Shown here piece by piece: positions 44,328 through 48,502 of a DNA stretch of 48,502 nucleotides. Every line of letters begins with the position of its first letter. The first letter of the stretch is position 1. Both the position numbers and the translations under genes were made by a program. This DNA comes from Xenorhabdus kozodoii. GTDB lineage: Bacteria > Pseudomonadota > Gammaproteobacteria > Enterobacterales > Enterobacteriaceae. The notes beneath the pieces were generated by a model that saw only the letters and a list, made by a program, of their open reading frames with translations, did not search any database and was not told the DNA's origin. Where the stretch lies: the NCBI RefSeq assembly GCF_002632875.1, contig NZ_NJCX01000026.1, forward strand, positions 1 through 48,502. Direction: 5' to 3'.

Positions 44328-44645
44328 TTAATTTCGTAGTCGTGGAGCCTGCAATTGATTGCGGATCGATTCGGCCAACTCGTCCAGAGAAGATTGTTCT
44401 GGATGTTCGTCTGATGTTTCGTAAGTCAATTGAGCTTCAGCCAAATAAGTGTGAATAGGTTGCCCGTCATCATCTTCCATCACGACGTGATACCACGGCG
44501 CTGAACGTAAGGTGGCATTAGATGCAATATCATTTTCCTGCGGCTGTTCTAAAGAATATTCAGCATCAATATCTACAATCACACCCAAGTAACCCAGCAA
44601 CCTATGTCGTACTTGCTGGCCGATACCAAATTTGCTGGCGATCAT
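44328..44645 (-). CDS. hspQ: Heat shock protein HspQ
   Basis: The 105-residue protein has the E. coli HspQ length. It is a hemimethylated-DNA-binding-fold protein that acts as specificity factor for Lon and affects DnaA stability. It is nearly identical in the core ([19 protein letters not shown] and [19 protein letters not shown]) and at the C-terminus ([10 protein letters not shown]). ATG 44645 is supported by GGAGGTGA upstream; the longer frame covers the promoter. A sigma-32-like promoter lies 37-64 bases upstream. Confidence 0.97.
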   Translation of the reverse strand: MIASKFGIGQQVRHRLLGYLGVIVDIDAEYSLEQPQENDIASNATLRSAPWYHVVMEDDDGQPIHTYLAEAQLTYETSDEHPEQSSLDELAESIRNQLQAPRLRN

Positions 44646-44681
44646 CATAGTCACCTCCAAAGAAACTTTGCAATGACTCAT

Positions 44682-44709
44682 ATATAAGGGCAGTAAGGTA
44701 AATTTCAAG
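44682..44709 (-). promoter_or_regulatory. Sigma-32-type heat-shock promoter of hspQ
   Basis: On the minus strand CTTGAAA (44703-44709) and CCCTTATAT (44682-44690) are separated by 12 bases. This agrees with the sigma-32 pattern CTTGAAA-N(11-15)-CCCCATNT, and E. coli hspQ is a heat-shock gene. Confidence 0.75.
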
Positions 44710-44878
44710 CGCACACCAGAGAGTGATAGCCGGAATTTTTGCATGACTTTTGCAACCAAGATGACATGTGACCGCCACCTCATAATTTCAGGTTAGCTGT
44801 TGCATATATAAAATACAATATCAAAAGTGAGTTTAACATTTTAAAGTTTTTACCATCTTATCTGGGAGGAATATAACG

Positions 44879-45157
44879 ATGGCTAAATGCAGCATGATTA
44901 TTTATGTTTACGGAAGGGTACAGGGCGTTGGATTTCGTTATCATACTTACCGCTGGGCAAAGAAAAATAAGCTGGTGGGATATGTCCGCAATATGAATGA
45001 TGGGAGTGTGAAAATCGTCGCTTGCGGCAATGATTCGCAAATCAAAATGTTAACGCATTGGCTGGAGCAGGGCGGGCCACCTGGCGCTAAAATAGAACAT
45101 TTTCAATCTGAGTCTTGTGAAGTGGAAGAAATGAGTGATTTTAGCATCCGCCATTAG
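44879..45157 (+). CDS. yccX: Acylphosphatase
   Basis: The 92-residue protein hydrolyses acyl phosphates. The signature YGRVQGVGFRYHTYRWAK contains the phosphate-binding arginine, and YVRNMNDGSVKIVACGN contains the catalytic asparagine. It matches E. coli YccX (AcyP). GGGAGG upstream of ATG 44879 is a good ribosome-binding site. rlmI, which lies between hspQ and yccX in E. coli, is not here. Confidence 0.97.
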   Translation: MAKCSMIIYVYGRVQGVGFRYHTYRWAKKNKLVGYVRNMNDGSVKIVACGNDSQIKMLTHWLEQGGPPGAKIEHFQSESCEVEEMSDFSIRH

Positions 45158-45172
45158 CGACGGATGAATAAA

Positions 45173-45502
45173 TCAAATACATTTAACGGGCTTGGGAAGG
45201 CCAGCAATTTTTGTTGCTTGTTTTGCAGGCCCTTTGGGAAACAGGCGATAGAGGTAACGGCTATTTCCTTTTTCCTCACCATATTTTTGGGAGATCGCTT
45301 TGACTAACATACGAATAGCCGGTGAAGTATTAAATTCTTCATAGAACTCACGTACAAATCGGATAACTTCCCAATGCTGTTCGGTCAGCGTAATGGCTTC
45401 CTGTCCGGCAATGACAGGAGCTATGGCTTCTTGCCAATCACGGTAATTTTTTAGATAACCTTGTGCATCAGTTTCGATCTCGCGACCTTCAAATACCAAC
45501 AT
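45173..45502 (-). CDS. tusE: Sulfurtransferase TusE
   Basis: The 109-residue DsrC-family protein accepts sulfur from TusBCD and passes it to MnmA for 2-thiouridine at tRNA wobble positions. The core [19 protein letters not shown] and the C-terminus with the persulfide cysteine (penultimate, in KPVKCI) are intact. ATG 45502 ([12 protein letters not shown]) aligns with the E. coli start; TTG 45517 is an unlikely alternative. It is convergent with yccX. Confidence 0.97.
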   Translation of the reverse strand: MLVFEGREIETDAQGYLKNYRDWQEAIAPVIAGQEAITLTEQHWEVIRFVREFYEEFNTSPAIRMLVKAISQKYGEEKGNSRYLYRLFPKGPAKQATKIAGLPKPVKCI

Positions 45503-45645
45503 AACTTTTTTTACCAATTCAATAACGATAGCTGCAATTTAGCAAAAATCACCACAATTCCCAAGAAAGATCCCCTAATATGCTGAATAAATAGACCAAT
45601 AGACAGAGTTGTGAATAAATTAACGGCAGTTGAACAGATAAATGC

Positions 45646-45674
45646 TTTACATTGGGAACAGCCATGTTTATAGT
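45646..45674 (+). promoter_or_regulatory. Sigma-70 promoter of tRNA-Ser
   Basis: TTTACA (-35, 45646-45651) and TATAGT (-10, 45669-45674) are 17 bases apart and followed by a GC-rich GCTCGAC discriminator. This is the usual stable-RNA type, ending about 12 bases before the mature tRNA 5' end. Confidence 0.8.
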
Positions 45675-45686
45675 GCTCGACATCGC

Positions 45687-45774
45687 GGAGGGGTGGCCGA
45701 GCGGCTGAAGGCAGCGGTCTTGAAAACCGCCGATGGGAAACCATCCGAGAGTTCGAATCTCTCCTCCTCCGCCA
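45687..45774 (+). tRNA. serT: tRNA-Ser (anticodon UGA), CCA encoded
   Basis: The 88-base gene folds as a class II tRNA. It has a 7-bp acceptor stem (GGAGGGG with CTCCTCC, one G-T pair), the D-arm beginning TGGCCGAGCGG, anticodon stem-loop CGGTCTTGAAAACCG with anticodon TGA, a long variable arm (GATGGGAAACCATC), the T-arm GAGAGTTCGAATCTCTC, discriminator G and CCA. It matches E. coli serT in position and sequence type. Its 3' end is the likely attachment site of the adjacent integrase. Confidence 0.97.
45742..45774 (+). other. Probable attL core at the 3' end of tRNA-Ser
   Basis: P4-type integrases recombine within the 3' half of tRNA genes and leave the tRNA intact. The integrase gene begins 171 bases downstream. 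The matching attR copy must lie beyond the window, so the core boundaries cannot be fixed here. Confidence 0.5.
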
Positions 45775-45791
45775 CTTCTACTTCTCGCAAC

Positions 45792-45871
45792 GTCTCCTAA
45801 AGTCCACTTTTTCAAATAAAATCAACAAATAACAATAATCCCAAGTCTCCTAATATCTCCTAGCGTCTCCT
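45792..45871. repeat. Phased short direct repeats, probable integrase arm-binding sites
   Basis: The heptamer GTCTCCT occurs at 45792-45798, 45845-45851 and 45865-45871, with a one-base variant ATCTCCT at 45855-45861. The last three are exactly 10 bases apart, about one helical turn. This is a typical arrangement for arm-type sites of a tyrosine integrase next to the attachment core. Confidence 0.6.
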
Positions 45872-45888
45872 GAAAGCGACATGAAATT

Positions 45889-45922
45889 GTGCATAGTTTT
45901 GTGTATAGTTTTTACTATACAC
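45889..45922. promoter_or_regulatory. Tandem repeat and perfect dyad upstream of integrase
   Basis: GTGCATAGTTTT (45889-45900) is followed by GTGTATAGTTTT (45901-45912). The second copy starts a perfect 9-bp inverted repeat, GTGTATAGT-TTTT-ACTATACAC (45901-45922), 24 bases before the integrase start. It may be an operator for self-control of the integrase or for a phage regulator. Confidence 0.6.
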
Positions 45923-45945
45923 ATCTTCCTACACACACGGGTGAA

Positions 45946-47160
45946 ATGATGAAGCTAACAGACGTGGCAATTAAGAGAGCCAAGCCAAAAGCAAAATCTT
46001 ATACGCTATCTGATGGAAATGGACTTTGGCTATTGATAGAACCGAACGGATCTAGAGGTTGGCGGTTCCGTTATCGTTTTGAAGGTAAGCAGAAGATGCT
46101 ATCTTTAGGCACTTATCCTGAAGTGCCTTTAGCGGAAGCAAGGAAAAGAACCGCAGAGTGTCGTTCTATGATTGCTGGTGGCGTTAATCCTTCTGAAGAT
46201 AGAAAGCAGAAGAAGCGAGAAAGCGCTATCATGTCTGAAAACACTTTTGAAAAAATTACTCTTGAATGGTACGAAAAACGCAAAGATAGATGGTCGGCAG
46301 GGTATCGCGCTGACATGATGAGCGCTTTTGAAAATGATGTTTTCCCTTATATTGGCAATAGACCAATAGCAGATATAAAACCCTTGGAGTTACTGGACGT
46401 TCTTTCGAGAATGGAAAAGCGCGGGGCTACTGAGAAGTTAAAAAAAGTCCGTCAACGTTGTGGTGAAGTTTGGAAATATGCAATTATCACTGGTCGAGCT
46501 GAGTATAACCCAGCCCCCGATCTTGCCAGTGCTTTTATTCCCCACAAAAGAGAGCATTACCCTCACCTTGATGTTGACGAGTTACCAGAATTCCTGAAAT
46601 CCATTGACAAGCACATGGGTAGCCAGATTGTTAGACATGCACTGAGAATTCTAATTATTACAGGATTACGCCCTGGTGAATTAAGAAAATTAGAATGGAG
46701 TGAAGTTGATCTGGAAAAAAGACTCATTCAAATCCCTTCGGAAAGAATGAAAATGCGCAGACCGCACAGCGTGCCTTTGTCTGATCAGGTAGTAACTTTA
46801 CTTCGGCAATTAATCCCAATTAGTGGTGATTATCAATATGTATTTCCTAGCCGAACCGATTACAAAAAACCTCTCAGCGAAATGGCTATGAATACCATGA
46901 TGAAGCGTATGGGGTATGGCGGCAGGGCTACGGGGCATGGATTCCGCCACACTATGAGTACTGTGCTGCATGAGCAGCGCTTCCCTTCTGAGTGGATAGA
47001 GTTACAGCTTGCTCATGTTGACAAAAATACTATTAGGGGCACGTATAACCATGCCCTTCATTTGGATGGTCGCCGAGAAATGCTCCAGTGGTATGCTGAT
47101 TTCATTAATGCCTTAGAGTGCGGGAAAGATATTATTAATAGTCGTTTTAAGAATGACTGA
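45946..47160 (+). CDS. P4-type tyrosine-recombinase integrase
   Basis: The 404-residue protein has the N-terminal DUF4102 arm-binding domain (MKLTDVAIKRAKPKAKSYTLSD, quoted in part; LGTYPEVPLAEARKRT), a core-binding domain and a C-terminal catalytic domain. The catalytic residues Arg in ITGLRPGELRKLEW, His-x-x-Arg in GHGFRHTMST and Tyr in RGTYNHAL are present. The start is one of the tandem ATGs at 45946/45949; the upstream frame covers the operator dyad. It is the first gene of an element inserted at tRNA-Ser. Confidence 0.95.
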   Translation: MMKLTDVAIKRAKPKAKSYTLSDGNGLWLLIEPNGSRGWRFRYRFEGKQKMLSLGTYPEVPLAEARKRTAECRSMIAGGVNPSEDRKQKKRESAIMSENTFEKITLEWYEKRKDRWSAGYRADMMSAFENDVFPYIGNRPIADIKPLELLDVLSRMEKRGATEKLKKVRQRCGEVWKYAIITGRAEYNPAPDLASAFIPHKREHYPHLDVDELPEFLKSIDKHMGSQIVRHALRILIITGLRPGELRKLEWSEVDLEKRLIQIPSERMKMRRPHSVPLSDQVVTLLRQLIPISGDYQYVFPSRTDYKKPLSEMAMNTMMKRMGYGGRATGHGFRHTMSTVLHEQRFPSEWIELQLAHVDKNTIRGTYNHALHLDGRREMLQWYADFINALECGKDIINSRFKND

Positions 47161-47367
47161 TTAAGCATTATCTTCAATTGAGCGGCGAGACTTATTTATA
47201 CGCTGCTCAATCCATTCGTTAATCTCGCTTTCTATAAAGGCAATTGAGCGAGAACCAATCTTAACTGGTTTAGGAAATTCTCCTTTATCAATTAATTTAT
47301 AAGTCCATGATTTGCTATAACCTATTCTGCTCAAAACTTCATCTAACCTAATGAACTTATTCGACAC
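47161..47367 (-). CDS. AlpA-family phage transcriptional regulator/excisionase-like protein
   Basis: The 68-residue protein has a winged-helix (MerR-like) AlpA fold: KFIRLDEVLSRIGYSKSWTY, KLIDKGEFPKPVKIGSRSI and AFIESEINEWIEQR. GTG 47367 is the start because AGGAGGT lies 7 bases upstream; the longer frame starts inside the preceding gene. AlpA proteins in P4-like elements regulate integrase or act in excision. It is convergent with the integrase with no gap. Confidence 0.88.
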   Translation of the reverse strand: MSNKFIRLDEVLSRIGYSKSWTYKLIDKGEFPKPVKIGSRSIAFIESEINEWIEQRINKSRRSIEDNA

Positions 47368-47479
47368 TGGAATTACCTCCTTTCCGGTATCCTGCCTGCC
47401 AGATTGCATCGGTGATGTCAGCCGGATTACCCCAAGCTGAGGCGATTATCTGGGTGAGGTGGGGTGAGTTAGTGATCAT
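47357..47479 (-). CDS. Small phage protein of 40 residues, unknown
   Basis: The reading frame from ATG 47479 begins MITNSPHLTQIIASAWGNPA and is preceded by AGGAGAAGG, a strong ribosome-binding site. It overlaps the stop of the upstream gene and the start of the AlpA gene, so it is translated as part of a coupled string. Function is not recognised; the short size is typical of satellite phage accessory genes. Confidence 0.6.
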   Translation of the reverse strand: MITNSPHLTQIIASAWGNPADITDAIWQAGYRKGGNSSVE

Positions 47480-47697
47480 TATTTCCTTCTCCTCTTGCCT
47501 GTCTTTACTGGTGTTAACTTCACGCTTGCCACTTTTGGCGCTGGTGGCAGAGGAGGGCAAACGCCCTCATGAATATGTTGGTTACGCCTCATGATATGAA
47601 TGAGCCGCTGTGTTTGATCCGTGCCGTCGTCGATGTGGAATGTGGTTTTAACAAGCACATCGTGAATGTCTGCCATCTGGCGGTGCTTATTTGTCAC
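47479..47697 (-). CDS. Small basic phage protein, unknown
   Basis: The 72-residue protein starts at GTG 47697 with GGAGG 7 bases upstream. The C-terminal part is proline- and lysine/arginine-rich (PPLPPAPKVASVKLTP, then TGKRRRK), compatible with nucleic acid binding. It overlaps its neighbours by start/stop overlap. No family is recognised. Confidence 0.6.
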   Translation of the reverse strand: MTNKHRQMADIHDVLVKTTFHIDDGTDQTQRLIHIMRRNQHIHEGVCPPLPPAPKVASVKLTPVKTGKRRRK

Positions 47698-47917
47698 GGC
47701 TTGCCTCCCTGCAAATGATTTTGTAGGCTCGCATCATGTGGTTCGCTTTGCCGGTGATCGCGGTTTTTCTGAACAGCACACCAAAAGAAGTAGTCCGCAA
47801 CTTACCAACAGCCAACAGGGCGGCATCCACACAACGATTATGTAAACGGCGCTCTGTGATGAAGCTGGTTATGATGATTAGTGCTGCGTTGCCTTTGTTC
47901 TGATAGTCGATTTTCAT
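47687..47917 (-). CDS. Small phage protein, unknown
   Basis: The 76-residue protein (MKIDYQNKGNAALIIITSFI at the start) is basic, with an ATG at 47917 overlapping the upstream stop as ATGA. It is not recognised with certainty; similar small proteins occur between alpA and the replication genes of P4-like elements. Confidence 0.6.
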   Translation of the reverse strand: MKIDYQNKGNAALIIITSFITERRLHNRCVDAALLAVGKLRTTSFGVLFRKTAITGKANHMMRAYKIICREASRDK

Positions 47918-48258
47918 TGAAACGCCCCCTTGGCTGCCAGCGTGTCGCCCATGTCATTGATCATGCTTTGCCATATTTCACGCCCGTGGCCTGTCAGATA
48001 GCCATTGACTACACATTTTTCCATCAGGTTAATGGCGATGATTTCCCATGCCGGGTAATTCTGCTGTAGTGCTTCCAGTGCGTAGCTATCGACCAGTTCA
48101 CGAATGCCTTTTACCCCATCGACAATAGCGACATTGATTTCTGTTTTTCCGACCTGCATTGTGAAGTGAGCGCCGCCGTTACGGGTTGTTACATCGTGAT
48201 AGATAGCGGCTGCGTAAGTGTTTGCCAGTGCGTTGAGACGAAAGTTTTTCGTTATCAT
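47914..48258 (-). CDS. Phage protein, unknown
   Basis: The 114-residue protein starts MITKNFRLNALANTYAAAIY with GGAGGCGC upstream, a good ribosome-binding site. It is probably soluble and of mixed alpha/beta content, with no motif I recognise. It belongs to the same packed minus-strand run as its neighbours. Confidence 0.65.
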   Translation of the reverse strand: MITKNFRLNALANTYAAAIYHDVTTRNGGAHFTMQVGKTEINVAIVDGVKGIRELVDSYALEALQQNYPAWEIIAINLMEKCVVNGYLTGHGREIWQSMINDMGDTLAAKGAFQ

Positions 48259-48270
48259 CTGCGCCTCCTG

Positions 48271-48492
48271 TCAATGAATAACCGGCATAGTGTTAAACTC
48301 GCCAGCCTCTACCGCTTTGATTAATTCATCGTGCAAGATAGAAAGTCCCTCGCGCCCTTTCTTAGATAACCGGTTGCCTTTCTCTGGCTGACTATTGACA
48401 AAATCCATGTACATTCTTACCGCTATGTCCGCACCTTCTTCGCTTCCGCACTGCTCAAATGCGATCCCTTCAACATGGGTTGCCAACATCAT
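48271..48492 (-). CDS. Phage protein, unknown, possibly extending past the window
   Basis: At least 73 residues are visible, with tandem ATGs at 48492 and 48489. The frame stays open to the window edge, so the true start may lie beyond it. It is acidic in the N-terminal half (FEQCGSEEGADIAVRMYMDF). No function is recognised. It sits 12 bases before the next gene of the run. Confidence 0.6.
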   Translation of the reverse strand: MMLATHVEGIAFEQCGSEEGADIAVRMYMDFVNSQPEKGNRLSKKGREGLSILHDELIKAVEAGEFNTMPVIH

Positions 48493-48502
48493 GCGCTCTG
48501 AT

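Overview
The window is enterobacterial chromosome of the Morganellaceae type, most likely Xenorhabdus (Photorhabdus less likely). The basis is the gene order, the protein sequences, and an OmpF-class porin resembling Xenorhabdus OpnP as I remember it. From 559 to 27767 and from 38992 to 45774 the order follows the Escherichia coli backbone almost gene for gene: ycbK-gloC/aspC-ompF-asnS-pncB-pepN-pyrD-zapC/ycbX-rlmKL-uup-pqiABC/fabA-lonH-matP/ompA-sulA-sxy, then yccS-helD-mgsA-yccU-hspQ-acyP-tusE-tRNA-Ser(UGA). Known E. coli neighbours rmf, yccF, yccT, rlmI and yccA are absent from their expected places. The left edge (1-245) is the 3' end of an IS630-family transposase, so backbone synteny is broken just upstream of ycbK.

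The notable region is an accessory block of about 11 kb (27817-38709) inserted between sxy and yccS, which are adjacent in E. coli. Its ten genes all lie on the minus strand with gaps of a few bases or start/stop overlaps. In transcription order they are: radical SAM enzyme, ATP-grasp ligase, MFS exporter, DegT-family aminotransferase, an unknown protein with a weak look of a class Ic aminoacyl-tRNA synthetase, a P-loop kinase/acyltransferase fusion, a shortened DegT-like protein, a GNAT/histidine-phosphatase fusion, a GT-B-like glycosyltransferase and, after a 105-bp palindromic repeat, a nucleoside 2-deoxyribosyltransferase-fold protein resembling the CMP hydrolases BlsM and MilB. CMP hydrolase, glycosyltransferase, radical SAM and DegT together are the core of cytosine nucleoside antibiotic pathways (blasticidin S, mildiomycin, arginomycin). 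I infer a peptidyl-cytosine-nucleoside cluster: CMP gives free cytosine; cytosine is joined to a sugar acid; the radical SAM enzyme and aminotransferase remodel the sugar; the ATP-grasp enzyme (perhaps with the synthetase-like protein) adds an amino acid; kinase, acetyltransferase and phosphatase modules protect or unmask the product; the MFS protein exports it. The arginine-modifying enzymes of blasticidin are missing and several genes have no counterpart I know of, so the product is probably new.

The right end (about 45775-48502) is an integrated P4-type satellite prophage in the tRNA-Ser gene: a tyrosine integrase preceded by phased short repeats and an inverted repeat, an opposing AlpA-type regulator, and a tightly packed set of small minus-strand phage genes running off the window.

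Regulatory sites that can be read directly include a perfect LexA box at sulA, three tandem OmpR-like boxes at the porin gene, FabR and FadR operators at fabA, a sigma-32-type promoter at hspQ, the tRNA-Ser promoter, and several intrinsic terminators.
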